Positions 17,579 to 26,441 are shown, numbered from the stretch's first letter. The stretch: DNA of 64,000 bases from Enterococcus timonensis (GCF_900104595.1 NZ_FNVY01000001.1:1-64000); one strand, 5' to 3'. A program made the numbers and translations. The notes: generated by a model not told the origin, from the sequence alone.

Positions 17579-19066
17579 ATGAAGAAATTATGGAAAACAC
17601 TTTTTGCAGCACTACTTGTAGTACCTTTATTCACCGGCGTGTTTGGTGCGAAAACAGTAAGTGCTGCTGAAGCAACAACGACAAATGTAACGATCAACAA
17701 ACGAATCTGGAAAGATGGCGAAGCTCCAGCACAAGGTTCCATGCAAAATACTGGGGAAGAAATGGACTTTGGTGGAGATCCACTTGAAGGAGCCGGCTTT
17801 ACAGCCTATGATGTAACAGATGCTTATCTTGCTCTGATTGCAGGTGGTAAGTCACAAGCAGAAGCAACAAAAGAAATTGCTGATAATGCGTCAGATTACA
17901 CAACTGTAGCAAAAGCAGAACAAAAAACGGATGCCAATGGTCAAACAACTTTTGAAGGACTTGCTTTAAAAGACGGCGACAAAGATAAAGTCTATATGTT
18001 TGTTGAAACAAGCACGCCAGGCAATGTTTCCGTAACGACAAAAGCCGCTCCAATCGTTTTAGCAATGCCAATCTATACGTTTAAAGATGGCAAATATTCA
18101 GATACAATCAATACCGACGTTCAAGTCTATCCAAAGAACGAAACCAAGACTGATAAAAAAGAAGTTGCCAATTTAGATAAGTTCACTGAAGTTAAGGATG
18201 CTGATGGAAATGTTTTATATCATAACCTTACAACTGGCGATGAAATCGAATATAAATTAACTTTAAATATTCCTGCGGACATTCTGGAAGATGGCGTCAC
18301 TTACTCTGTAACTGATACGCCAACTGCTGGACTTGCTTATGTAAAAGATTCTTTTGCAGCAACTGGTTTAGTAGCTGGAACTGACTATGAATTAGCTGAA
18401 GATTCTGCAACTGGCGGATTTACTGTTACTTTGAAACAAAGTGAAAATGTAGGAAAATTAGCTGGTAGTCAATTGATTGCTACTTACAAAATGAAATTAA
18501 CTGCTGAAGTAAATCCTGACGATTTAGTAAACAATAGTGCCCAAGTAACAATTGGTAACAACCCTCAAGATAAAATTACACCTCCAACACAATTTGGTAC
18601 AGGTGGTTATAAATTCGTCAAAAAAGATTCACAATCTGGTGCAACCTTATCTGGTGCGGAATTTGTCGTAAAACAAGACTCTAACTTTGCAATATTTGAA
18701 GATGCTAAAAACACTAAAGGTGAATATATCTTTAAAGAATGGACGACTGATGAAGCAAAAGCAACGAAAATCGTTTCTGACGACAAAGGTGAGTTGAAAG
18801 TAATTGGTTTGAAAAATGGTGACTATCAATTAGAAGAAAAAGCGACTTCAAGTGATAAATATGTGTTACTTGATGAAGATGTCGATTTCACTGTTGAACA
18901 CGGTCAATATGGCAGTCAAGAACTAAAGTCTGTTCTTAACACGCCTAAAGGTCTGCTTCCATCAACAGGTGGTAACGGGATCTATGCCTTCTTACTTATC
19001 GGTGCTGCTCTTATGATCGGTGCTTACGCTTGGTTCAAGAAATCTAAAACACAAGCTGAAGTCTAA
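17579..19066 (+). CDS. Major pilin subunit (PilA-type), LPSTG anchored
   Basis: The 495-aa protein has a signal peptide (to about residue 30, VSAAEA), a pilin N-domain with the YPKN motif (VQVYPKNETK, about residue 185) whose Lys forms the intersubunit bond, two Cna-B-like domains (GDEIEYKLTLNIPADIL...; LSGAEFVVKQ... with an E-box-like YQLEEKA), and LPSTGG plus hydrophobic helix and basic tail. AAGGAGG lies before the ATG. Class C sortases encoded downstream would polymerise it. It is likely the PilA/Fms21 type known from E. faecium plasmids; I infer this from layout and length, not from an alignment. Confidence 0.88.
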   Translation: MKKLWKTLFAALLVVPLFTGVFGAKTVSAAEATTTNVTINKRIWKDGEAPAQGSMQNTGEEMDFGGDPLEGAGFTAYDVTDAYLALIAGGKSQAEATKEIADNASDYTTVAKAEQKTDANGQTTFEGLALKDGDKDKVYMFVETSTPGNVSVTTKAAPIVLAMPIYTFKDGKYSDTINTDVQVYPKNETKTDKKEVANLDKFTEVKDADGNVLYHNLTTGDEIEYKLTLNIPADILEDGVTYSVTDTPTAGLAYVKDSFAATGLVAGTDYELAEDSATGGFTVTLKQSENVGKLAGSQLIATYKMKLTAEVNPDDLVNNSAQVTIGNNPQDKITPPTQFGTGGYKFVKKDSQSGATLSGAEFVVKQDSNFAIFEDAKNTKGEYIFKEWTTDEAKATKIVSDDKGELKVIGLKNGDYQLEEKATSSDKYVLLDEDVDFTVEHGQYGSQELKSVLNTPKGLLPSTGGNGIYAFLLIGAALMIGAYAWFKKSKTQAEV

Positions 19067-19085
19067 GATATAGTTTTAAAATAGC

Positions 19086-19121
19086 AAAAGGCAGCTTCAT
19101 TTCTTGAAGTTGCCTTTTCTT
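19086..19121 (+). terminator. Terminator/attenuator between major pilin and sortases
   Basis: AAAAGGCAGCTTCA and TGAAGTTGCCTTTT pair around TTTCT, followed by CTTTCTTTT. A hairpin here would let pilins be made in excess over the sortases if read-through is partial. Confidence 0.7.
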
Positions 19122-19151
19122 TCTTTTAAATAGGGAGAAGGAGGTGCAAGC

Positions 19152-20348
19152 ATGGATCAGCGCCAAAAAAATGAACGGATCAATTTGATTTTAAAACTGC
19201 TAATGGCGATTTTATTTACGACCGGTGCCATTATTTTCAGCTATCCCTTTTTGTCCAATGCGGTGAATTCCTATTATGACCAAAAGATGATGGAAAAAAA
19301 CTTGGCTGAGATGGCCGCAACAAATACCAAAGAACAAGCAAAAAGGCACCAAGAAATGGCCGAAAAAAATAAAGAGCTAGCTGAAAGTAAGAACATGACC
19401 AATATTCCTGGCATGGGACTGGTAGAAGACCCGTTTGAAAATGCGGTCGATGATGCCAAAGATCCGGGTAAAGCCTATTATGAAGAGCATACCGTGGGTG
19501 CTATCTATATTCCAAAAATTTCGGTCAGCTTACCTTTATTTGATGAAACCAATGCTGCTCTTTTGGAAAAAGGCGCGACGATTCTACAAGGAACGTCTTA
19601 TCCGATCGGTGGCGATAGTACCCATTCGGTGATCTCAGGCCACAGTGGCTTGACGGAACGTAAACTTTTTACAGATTTAGAAAAGTTGGTGATTGGCGAT
19701 GATTTTTATTTGACCATTGCTGGGGAAAAATTGGCTTATGCGGTCGATGACATCCAGATCGTTTTACCGTCGGATATCGACAAGGTGGTCATCCAACCGG
19801 GGCGGGACTTGGTGACCTTATTGACTTGTACACCTTATGGCATCAATACCCATCGTTTATTAGTCACTGGACACCGTGTGCCTTATGTGGAGGAAATGGC
19901 GGAGGAAGTGACCAGTACCAAAAAAGCGGTCGAACGGCGTTTTCGCTTGTATTTACTACTGATCCCGCTTTTCTTTGCCATGATTTTCTATTGGATGTAT
20001 CGCAAGTTCGTCTATTATCAAAGTGGCAAACACAGTTATGACTTTTGTTTTTACTTATTGGAAAATGGTCAACCCAAAGCAGGCGTGACTTTTACCTTAG
20101 TCCGTAAAAAACGCTGGGCAACAGATGTCACTAACCAACCAGTTGCTGTAAGCCAGGTGGATGGATGGGTGTCTTTCCCTGAGATCAGAGGGGGTCGTTA
20201 TTATGCCAAGGCGATCGATGGGTCGACAAAACCAGTTAAGGGCAAGGTCCGCCGTTTAAAAGATCGGCAGTTTGTTTTAAGCAGCGTCACGAAGAAAAAG
20301 CAAGGTAAGAAAGTTACTTATTATCTGGAGAATGGAGCGAAAAAATGA
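19152..20348 (+). CDS. Class C (pilus) sortase with C-terminal Cna-B-like extension
   Basis: The 398-aa protein has an N-terminal membrane helix (about 14-36), a coiled segment, the class C lid motif DPF (VEDPFEN), the catalytic His in SGHSGLTERKLF, the catalytic Cys in LVTLLTCTPYG, and the Arg in INTHRLLVTGHR. A second membrane helix lies at about 265-285. About 105 residues then follow. They contain GQPKAGVTFTLVRKK and VSQVDGWVSFPEIRGGRYYAK, a Cna-B-like pattern. Class C sortases normally end at the second helix, at about 280-300 aa. GGAGG precedes the ATG, and the gene overlaps the next sortase gene by 4 bp. Confidence 0.9.
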   Translation: MDQRQKNERINLILKLLMAILFTTGAIIFSYPFLSNAVNSYYDQKMMEKNLAEMAATNTKEQAKRHQEMAEKNKELAESKNMTNIPGMGLVEDPFENAVDDAKDPGKAYYEEHTVGAIYIPKISVSLPLFDETNAALLEKGATILQGTSYPIGGDSTHSVISGHSGLTERKLFTDLEKLVIGDDFYLTIAGEKLAYAVDDIQIVLPSDIDKVVIQPGRDLVTLLTCTPYGINTHRLLVTGHRVPYVEEMAEEVTSTKKAVERRFRLYLLLIPLFFAMIFYWMYRKFVYYQSGKHSYDFCFYLLENGQPKAGVTFTLVRKKRWATDVTNQPVAVSQVDGWVSFPEIRGGRYYAKAIDGSTKPVKGKVRRLKDRQFVLSSVTKKKQGKKVTYYLENGAKK

Positions 20349-21466
20349 AGAAAAATCGGCAAGTGATCTCGCAAATTGCGATCATCCTCATTTTTTTGGT
20401 CGGCATCTTGACCATGCTCTATCCTTTTTATGTCGATGCGTTGAATAATGTGATCGATCAAGTGCGCGTCGATCGCTATTTGAAGGAAAGCCAGAAAGAA
20501 TTTGAAGCCGAACGCAAGCGACTGGCGGAAGAAAATAATAAATTGAGCGACAGCGGGTTATCTCCGGGTGCCGATCCGTTTGCGAATCCGAATGGCGGTA
20601 CGGTTTCAGCTGCTTATTACAAAAAGCATTTGATTGGGACCATCAATCTTCCTGATTTGGCCATTGAGTTACCGCTATTTGATACGACCAATGATGATTT
20701 ATTGGAACAAGGTGCGACGGTCCTAGATGGCACGTCCTTTCCTGTTGGTGGCGCAAGTACCCATGCGGTGATCTCGGCTCATCGTGGCTTGCCAGAACGG
20801 GAACTCTTCACCAATCTGCCGGAGCTTAAAAACGGTGATATTTTTCTGCTAAATGTCTTAGGGGAAACCTTGGCTTATGAAGTGTTTGACAGCCAAGTCG
20901 TGACGCCAGATCAGACTTCGGTTTTAAAGATCGAACCAGGCCAAGACTTGGTGACGCTCATGACCTGTACCCCTTATATGATCAATAGTCACCGTTTGTT
21001 AGTCACAGGAAAACGCGTGCCATATACACCGGCTGCCGAGAAAAAACAAGTCAAAGGCGATCGTTTTCGTAAGTTGAAACAAATCGCTATCTTGGCGGGG
21101 ACGGCCCTGTTGATCTTAGCCGCTATTTATCAATTGTATCATGTGATCGCCCGTTACCGATTGCGGAAAGTGCGTTTTGATTTCACTGTTTGCTTAGAAG
21201 GCGTGGCAGAACATACGCCAATCGCACTCTATGATAAAAAAGGGAAAAAAGCCCTGCGGCGTAATGGAAAAGCCTATCAAGAACTAACAGATCAAACCGG
21301 ACAAGTCACTTTTACCGATCTACCAGGGGATTGCTATCGTTTGAAATTGGGCAAGAGTTGGTTGGTGCAGTTTGGTTTGAAGAAAAAAAAGAGGCCATCC
21401 AAGATTTGGAAGATAAATAAGAAAAAAGTTATGTTAAAAGAAGAAAGAATGCTAGAAGTCAAATAA
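20345..21466 (+). CDS. Second class C sortase with C-terminal Cna-B-like extension
   Basis: The 373-aa protein has an N-terminal membrane helix, a lid motif DPF (GADPFANP), the catalytic His in SAHRGLPERELF, the catalytic Cys in LVTLMTCTPYM and the Arg in NSHRLLVTGKR. A second membrane helix lies at about 240-262, followed by a roughly 100-residue tail with HTPIALYDKKGKKAL and TDQTGQVTFTDLPGDCYRLK. The same architecture as the gene upstream suggests duplication. Two sortases in one pilus locus often divide polymerisation and minor-pilin attachment; which does what here is unknown. Confidence 0.9.
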   Translation: MKKNRQVISQIAIILIFLVGILTMLYPFYVDALNNVIDQVRVDRYLKESQKEFEAERKRLAEENNKLSDSGLSPGADPFANPNGGTVSAAYYKKHLIGTINLPDLAIELPLFDTTNDDLLEQGATVLDGTSFPVGGASTHAVISAHRGLPERELFTNLPELKNGDIFLLNVLGETLAYEVFDSQVVTPDQTSVLKIEPGQDLVTLMTCTPYMINSHRLLVTGKRVPYTPAAEKKQVKGDRFRKLKQIAILAGTALLILAAIYQLYHVIARYRLRKVRFDFTVCLEGVAEHTPIALYDKKGKKALRRNGKAYQELTDQTGQVTFTDLPGDCYRLKLGKSWLVQFGLKKKKRPSKIWKINKKKVMLKEERMLEVK

Positions 21467-21633
21467 AAAATGCTCATGTTATCAAATGATTTAAATCCAT
21501 AAGATACACGTTTCATTGTTTAATATGGGTATTCTTAGCTTCTATTTTGTCATTGGTATGGGGATAAATCAATGCACTTCGTATACCTTCGTTATATTTG
21601 AGTAAATTTTGTAGTTTTTTCTAAATTCTTCGT

Positions 21634-21783
21634 CTAAACTTTCTGTAAGAAGTGGGAATTTAGGTGCACGGAAACTACACCAAGTTTTTTAATATTCCGT
21701 CTGTTTTTAGTTAAGAAACGCCAATTTACTTTCAGTTTCTGTGCTTCATTTTTGAGCCCTTTTAATTGCAGCTTTTTCATCAT
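21634..21783 (-). pseudogene. Transposase relic, possibly ISL3-like
   Basis: A 49-codon frame on the minus strand (MMKKLQLKGLKNEAQKLKVN, then WRFLTKNRRNIKKLG) resembles an internal piece of an ISL3-type transposase. Neighbouring frames contain more transposase-like residues (HWNIRFKPF) interrupted by frameshifts and stops. No terminal repeats were found. The family call is tentative. Confidence 0.35.
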
Positions 21784-21894
21784 TCTTACACGAAAGGCTT
21801 GAAACGGATGTTCCAGTGACCTCGTTTAGAGCGTACATTTATTCAAGAAAGTTTAAATAAGATATCAAAATGGCCGAAAACAGACACACAACTC

Positions 21895-22026
21895 GATTTA
21901 TTTTTTAGGGTGAAGGAGAGAGTAGCACGAAAACTTTTAGTTGGCTTAGACTGAACGAAGTGAGGGAAAGGCTACTAAAACGTCGAGGGCAGTGAGAGCG
22001 AAGTGAACACTTGATCTTTTGAATTT
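21895..22026 (+). repeat. 132-bp direct repeat, copy A
   Basis: The segment contains GGAGAGAGTAGC, AACGAAGTGAGGGAAAGGCT and CTACTAAAACGTCGAGGG. It recurs at 22416-22547 in the same orientation with roughly ten differences. Both copies lie in the Inc18-derived part upstream of Res-beta. Role unknown. Confidence 0.75.
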
Positions 22027-22086
22027 TTAATAGAATCTTAGACTATTATCCTAGTGAACCTTTTTCTAATACTTGACTTTCTTTGT

Positions 22087-22292
22087 ATGATTAGAAATCC
22101 ATATTTACCTTTAACGGAAAGAACTTTTTTATATTATTTTAGTTTTAACTACACCCGTTCATGGATATGCTATTATTCAAGAAATTGATAAGTTAAGTGA
22201 TGGATCAGTTAAGGTAGCAGCAGGAACTATGTATGGAGCGATTGAAAATTTACTTAAGCTTAATTTGATAGAAGAAATTCCAAGTAGACCTC
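22087..22292 (+). pseudogene. PadR-family regulator relic, frameshifted and truncated
   Basis: The ATG at 22087 opens MIRNPYLPLTERTF. A length change at the following T-run shifts the frame to YIILVLTTPVHGYAI, and then QEIDKLSDGSVKVAAGTMYG and AIENLLKLNLIEEIPS, which is the PadR winged-helix signature (TPVHGYAI..I..GTMYGA...L...GLIEE). The frame runs into the hairpin at 22289. The gene is non-functional unless frameshifting occurs. Confidence 0.65.
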
Positions 22293-22364
22293 ATCGTCGC
22301 AAAGAGGGCAAAAATCCCTTTAAGAGATTTTTACCCTCTTTGCGACGATGAGGCCTTTTTTTTT
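22289..22364. terminator. Very long terminator hairpin (28-bp stem)
   Basis: The arms 22289-22316 and 22326-22353 are complementary over 28 bp, with a single G-T wobble and a 9-nt loop, followed by CC and a run of nine T. The stem, which starts CCTCATCGTCGCAAAGAGGG, is far longer than a usual terminator. It directly cuts the PadR relic. Confidence 0.8.
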
Positions 22365-22415
22365 CGTTCTCGTTTTTTGTTTGATTAACTAGAAGGGATT
22401 AAAAGACTGCATTTT

Positions 22416-22547
22416 GATTTATTTTTTTAGGGTAAAGGAGAGAGTAGCCCGAAAATTTTTAGTTGGCTTGGACTGAACGAAGTGAGGGAAAGGCTACTAA
22501 AACGTCGAGGGGCAGTGAGAGCGTAGCGAACACTTGTTTTTTGAATT
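22416..22547 (+). repeat. 132-bp direct repeat, copy B
   Basis: This is the second copy of the repeat at 21895-22026, lying about 110 bp upstream of the small gene and Res-beta. A repeat at this position could be part of the recombination (res) or regulatory region of the Inc18 resolvase operon. The PadR relic and the long hairpin lie between the two copies. Confidence 0.7.
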
Positions 22548-22657
22548 TCTATCTTTGTTAGGTCAATAGAGTATACTTATTTGTCCTAATATGATTTTAG
22601 CAGTATAATTGACTTGGTGAATAGGTCATTTAAGTTGAGCATAATAGGAGGAGTAAA

Positions 22658-22828
22658 ATGAAAAAATTTATTTATCGAGTTTTAGAAAATGACGAAGTGG
22701 TAGCTATTTTTAATGAGCAACAATATGCGCAAGATTTTATCGCTTACGAAAAGACAATTTCTGATAAGCAATTTGAAATTGAAAAAGTAGATATAGCTGA
22801 TTGGTTATTGCAACCGAGAGAATTTTAG
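22658..22828 (+). CDS. Small hypothetical protein preceding Res-beta (56 aa)
   Basis: The ORF starts MKKFIYRVLENDEVVAIFNE and ends WLLQPREF, with GGAGGAG upstream of the ATG. It lies 13 bp before the resolvase gene, so it is in the same transcript. A small ORF at this place is known in Inc18 plasmids. No function is recognised. Confidence 0.7.
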   Translation: MKKFIYRVLENDEVVAIFNEQQYAQDFIAYEKTISDKQFEIEKVDIADWLLQPREF

Positions 22829-22841
22829 AGGTTGGTTGAAA

Positions 22842-23459
22842 ATGGCTAAAATTGGTTATGCACGTGTCAGTAGCAAAGAACAGAACTTAGATCGGCAATT
22901 ACAAGCGTTACAGGGCGTTTCTAAGGTCTTTTCAGACAAATTAAGCGGTCAATCGGTCGAACGCCCACAATTACAAGCTATGCTTAACTATATTCGTGAA
23001 GGGGATATTGTTATTGTTACTGAATTAGATCGATTAGGACGAAATAATAAAGAATTAACAGAATTGATGAATCAAATTCAAATTAAGGGGGCAACCCTGG
23101 AAGTCTTAAATTTACCCTCAATGAATGGTATTGAAGATGAAAATTTAAGGCGTTTGATTAATAGCCTTGTCATTGAATTGTACAAGTATCAAGCAGAATC
23201 AGAACGAAAAAAAATTAAGGAACGTCAGGCACAAGGAATTGAAATTGCTAAGAAAAAAGGCAAATTCAAAGGTCGGCAACTGAAATTTAAAAAAAATGAT
23301 CCACGTTTAAAGCATGCTTTCGATTTGTTTTTGAATGGTTTATCCGATAAAGAAGTTGAAGAACAAACTGGAATCAATCGCCGAACGTTTAGAAGGTATC
23401 GAGCAAGATATAACGTGACAGTCGATCAAAGAAAAAACAATGAAAAGAGGGATAGTTAA
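22842..23459 (+). CDS. Res-beta-type serine resolvase (Inc18)
   Basis: The 205-aa protein begins MAKIGYARVSSKEQNLDRQL with the catalytic Ser at about residue 10. It contains TELDRLGRNNKELTEL and SERKKIKERQAQGIEIAKKKG and ends in a helix-turn-helix (SDKEVEEQTGINRRTFRRY). Its length and place before a topoisomerase gene match Res-beta of pAMbeta1/pSM19035, which resolves plasmid multimers and aids segregation. I chose the ATG at 22842 over an upstream TTG. The stop overlaps the topoisomerase start (TAATG). Confidence 0.92.
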   Translation: MAKIGYARVSSKEQNLDRQLQALQGVSKVFSDKLSGQSVERPQLQAMLNYIREGDIVIVTELDRLGRNNKELTELMNQIQIKGATLEVLNLPSMNGIEDENLRRLINSLVIELYKYQAESERKKIKERQAQGIEIAKKKGKFKGRQLKFKKNDPRLKHAFDLFLNGLSDKEVEEQTGINRRTFRRYRARYNVTVDQRKNNEKRDS

Positions 23460-23812
23460 TGAGTACGGTTATTTTAGCTGAAAAACCAAGCCAGGCATTA
23501 GCCTACGCAAGTGCTTTAAAACAAAGCACCAAAAAAGACGGTTATTTTGAGATCAAAGACCCACTATTTACAGATGAAACGTTTATCACCTTTGGTTTTG
23601 GGCATTTAGTGGAATTAGCAGAACCAGGTCATTATGACGAAAAGTGGCAAAATTGGAAACTTGAATCTTTGCCGATTTTTCCTGATCGATACGATTTTGA
23701 AGTTGCAAAAGATAAGGGAAAGCAGTTTAAAATTGTTGCAGAACTTCTCAAAAAGGCAAATACAATTATTGTTGCAACAGATAGCGACAGAGAAGGTGAA
23801 AATATCGCCATT
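23459..23812 (+). pseudogene. Type IA topoisomerase (Inc18 Top-beta), truncated by IS1216
   Basis: Only the first 118 codons of a roughly 710-aa topoisomerase III-like protein remain: MSTVILAEKPSQALAYASAL opens the TOPRIM domain, and VATDSDREGENIA carries the DxDxxxEGE-type metal site. The frame ends where the IS1216 end begins. The catalytic Tyr domain is absent, so it cannot be active as a topoisomerase. Confidence 0.9.
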
Positions 23813-23844
23813 TGATAGTAGATTTAAAACTTTGCAACGGAACC
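23811..23844 (-). mobile_element. IS1216 end remnant (34 bp)
   Basis: The bases TTTGATAGTAGATTTAAAAC followed by TTTGCAACGGAACC match the transposase-proximal end of IS1216, with one change in the terminal repeat (CGG for CAG). The rest of the element is missing, so a larger IS1216-mediated rearrangement was followed by deletion. Confidence 0.85.
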
Positions 23845-23879
23845 AAATCTTTTATAAAACTGTGTTGCACTTAATTTGA
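23845..23879. repeat. 35-bp IS-end-like direct repeat, copy 1
   Basis: AAATCTTTTATAAAACTGTG followed by TTGCACTTAATTTGA recurs exactly at 26486-26520 in the same orientation. The sequence resembles terminal repeats of IS30-family elements of lactic acid bacteria (inference from memory of the AAGTGCAACA-type ends). The pair brackets the NADH peroxidase-like and betaine-binding genes. Confidence 0.7.
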
Positions 23880-23961
23880 TAATTTAAGACAAAGAAGTGT
23901 ATACTTAGTTGGGTAAATAAATTCTATTTACGATAAACATTGACCTTTGGAGGTAATACGA

Positions 23962-25326
23962 ATGAAATACGTTATAGTAGGAACTTCGCATGCTGGTTTT
24001 GAAGCTGTGCAAACTCTATTGAAAAAAGACTCAGATGCAGAAATCGTTGTATTTGAAGCTGGATCAACCGCTTCTTTCTTATCATGTGGTATTCAGTCCT
24101 ATCTAGAAGACATTTCAAAATCTTTGGATGAATTACACTACGCAAATGAAGCATCATATAAAGAACAAGGCGTTGATATCCGCATGAACACAAGTGTGAT
24201 TGCCATCAACCCAGAGACAAAAGAAATTACAACACGCACTACTGACGGTGTGGAAGCTACAGAAAGTTACGACAAACTATTGCTTTCTCCAGGTGGTGTA
24301 CCAGGTACAATCCCGAATGTAGATGACCAACACGAAAACATCTTCTACTTACGTGGTAGAAACTGGGCAGATAAAGTGAAAAATCGTATGTCTTCAGCTA
24401 AAAAAGCTGTAGTTGTTGGTGCTGGTTACATCGGTATCGAAGCAGCAATTGCTTACGCACAAGCTGGCATCGACGTAACAGTAGTCGACTTTGTTGATTC
24501 AATCTTACCAACTTACCTTGACAGTGAATTCACTAGTCTTCTAACAAAACATATGGAAGAAAAAGGTATGAAGATTAAAACTGGCGAAGGTGTGAAAGAA
24601 TTTAAAGTCAACGAAAACAACGAAGTAACTGCTGTTGTCACTGACAAAGGCACTTACGAAGCAGATACAGTTATTATCAGTGTTGGGGTTCGTCCAAACA
24701 CACAATGGTTGAAAGACACTTTAACCCTTGATGGTCGCGGCTTTGTTGAAGTCAACGAACACATGGAAACTTCAGTTAAAGATGTTTACGCTGCAGGTGA
24801 TGCAACTGCTATTCCTTTTGCACCTACAAACGACAAAGCTTACATTGCTTTAGCAACTAACGCTCGTCGCCAAGGTGTCATCATGGCTCGTCACGCAAGT
24901 GGTGATGCAGACGCTAAAATTGGTCGCGTAAACGGTACATCAGGTCTTGCTGTATTTGACTACAAATTCGCTACTACTGGTATCAAGGATGCTAACGCAA
25001 ACTCTTACCAAGGAAATGTGAAATCTGTTTACAAAGAAGACTTAATCCGTCCTTCATTTATGCATGACGAAGAAAAAGTTTTAATGAAGCTTCATTACGA
25101 TGCAGATAACGGTCGTATATTAGGTGCTCAATTAATGTCAACTTATGACATTCTTCAAGCTATTAATGCTGTATCTGTTGCGATTGAAGCTGAATGGACT
25201 GTAGACCAATTAGCGCAAGCTGATTTCTTCTTCCAACCAGAATTCAGCCGTCCTTGGAACTTCTTAAATGTCTTAGCGCAAGAAGCTCAAGGTCAACCAT
25301 ACGGCGCAGACACAATGCTTTTCTAA
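23962..25326 (+). CDS. npr: NADH peroxidase/oxidase-type flavoenzyme (Npr-like)
   Basis: The 454-aa protein has the N-terminal FAD fold (MKYVIVGTSHAGFE), His10 and the redox-active Cys42 in SFLSCGIQ, a second nucleotide-binding fold (VVVGAGYIGIEAA), an FAD-binding VYAAGDATAIPF, and the C-terminal dimerisation block ADFFFQPEFSRPWNFLN. All agree with E. faecalis NADH peroxidase, which reduces H2O2 to water via a Cys-sulfenic acid. An NADH oxidase activity cannot be excluded from sequence. The ATG at 23962 follows TTTGGAGGTAA. It is a single-gene unit ended by the terminator at 25381 and bounded by IS ends, so it is acquired cargo. Confidence 0.85.
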   Translation: MKYVIVGTSHAGFEAVQTLLKKDSDAEIVVFEAGSTASFLSCGIQSYLEDISKSLDELHYANEASYKEQGVDIRMNTSVIAINPETKEITTRTTDGVEATESYDKLLLSPGGVPGTIPNVDDQHENIFYLRGRNWADKVKNRMSSAKKAVVVGAGYIGIEAAIAYAQAGIDVTVVDFVDSILPTYLDSEFTSLLTKHMEEKGMKIKTGEGVKEFKVNENNEVTAVVTDKGTYEADTVIISVGVRPNTQWLKDTLTLDGRGFVEVNEHMETSVKDVYAAGDATAIPFAPTNDKAYIALATNARRQGVIMARHASGDADAKIGRVNGTSGLAVFDYKFATTGIKDANANSYQGNVKSVYKEDLIRPSFMHDEEKVLMKLHYDADNGRILGAQLMSTYDILQAINAVSVAIEAEWTVDQLAQADFFFQPEFSRPWNFLNVLAQEAQGQPYGADTMLF

Positions 25327-25380
25327 TCCAAACGAAAGCCACTTTTTCACTACAGATATATAACATTCTTTATAACAAAT

Positions 25381-25428
25381 AAAAGACAGGCGGTAGACTC
25401 TCATTTAATCTACTCGCCTGTCTTTTTC
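25381..25428 (+). terminator. Terminator of the NADH peroxidase-like gene
   Basis: AGACAGGCGGTAGA and TCTACTCGCCTGTCT form a stem with one mismatch around CTCTCATTTAA, followed by TTTTTCTT. Confidence 0.8.
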
Positions 25429-25571
25429 TTCTATTATGTAGCTCACGATATCCGGTTCCAAAGGTCAAACTCTTCCAACACTTCCCAAAATACGCCAATT
25501 ACTTAGCAGTACTTGTTCGGCTTTTGCTCCAGCGCGCCGAGTCTTAGCGACTTTTGTCACACCTCTAATTT

Positions 25572-26441
25572 TTACTCTAACCAACCATCAACTGTTTCAC
25601 GATTGGCTTCAATCCAATTATCTGCTGCTTCTTCTGGTTCTACATCTGTCGCTAATTCTTCCATAACAGAAGACATATCTTCAACTTCCCAGTAGAAGTT
25701 ATCAATAATCTTATAGGCTTCTGGATTATCTTCCTTTAGCCCTTCTCTTGCGTATGAATGAATTTCCTCGTAGCCACCAAAGACATTTTCTGGATCGTCA
25801 AGCATCTTAAGATCATAATCCATGAACATCCAATGCGGCTTCCAACCAACCACAACTATATCCTCTTCATTATTGATAGCCTGATCTAATTCAGCAATCA
25901 TAGCACCTGTTGAACTCACAGAAACCTCCCAATCGGATAGATTGTCATACTCCTTAACAGCATTTTGGGCACTGTTGGTAACACCTGCCCCTGGTTCAAT
26001 TGCTGTAATAGTTGAATCATTTTCATCCGTGAGGTCGGTAATCGAATTGATATCTTCCATATATGTTGGAACAGTTAATGCTGAAATAGCACCTTCTAGG
26101 TTAGCCCCTAAATCAACCATCGAGTCACCATATTTCTCTGCATAGGCCTGGTGCGTTGTAGGCACCCAACCGCCGACCATAGCATCCAACTGCCCTTCTG
26201 CAACCGAACTAAACATGATGGCCGGGTCTACTGTTGTAATTTGTACGTTGAACCCTGCTTCTTTTAGCACCTGTGCCAGGACATTTGTTGAAGCTATTTC
26301 AGACTCCCAATTCACAGTTGCTAGAGTCACTGTTTGGCCACCAGAATCAGCACCTACAGTCGTTTTATACGAATCTTCACTGCCAAAGGTAAATAATAGC
26401 CCTATAACTGTTGCTACTAATAAACTCATTTTCTTAAACAT
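25572..26441 (-). CDS. Glycine betaine/proline-type substrate-binding protein (OpuAC-like), orphan, no lipobox Cys
   Basis: The roughly 289-aa protein has a hydrophobic N-terminal signal region (MFKKMSLLVATVIGLLFTFG) and an OpuAC domain (VTLATVNWESEIASTNVLAQ, MVGGWVPTTHQAYAEKYGD, VVVGWKPHWMF with binding-site Trp residues). No ATPase or permease gene is near. The expected lipobox Cys is absent: the sequence runs FTFGSEDS where an L-x-G-C pattern is expected, so lipidation is doubtful. The upstream region is cut by a 35-bp IS-end repeat, and the ribosome binding site is weak. It is probably a stranded gene. Confidence 0.8.
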   Translation of the reverse strand: MFKKMSLLVATVIGLLFTFGSEDSYKTTVGADSGGQTVTLATVNWESEIASTNVLAQVLKEAGFNVQITTVDPAIMFSSVAEGQLDAMVGGWVPTTHQAYAEKYGDSMVDLGANLEGAISALTVPTYMEDINSITDLTDENDSTITAIEPGAGVTNSAQNAVKEYDNLSDWEVSVSSTGAMIAELDQAINNEEDIVVVGWKPHWMFMDYDLKMLDDPENVFGGYEEIHSYAREGLKEDNPEAYKIIDNFYWEVEDMSSVMEELATDVEPEEAADNWIEANRETVDGWLE

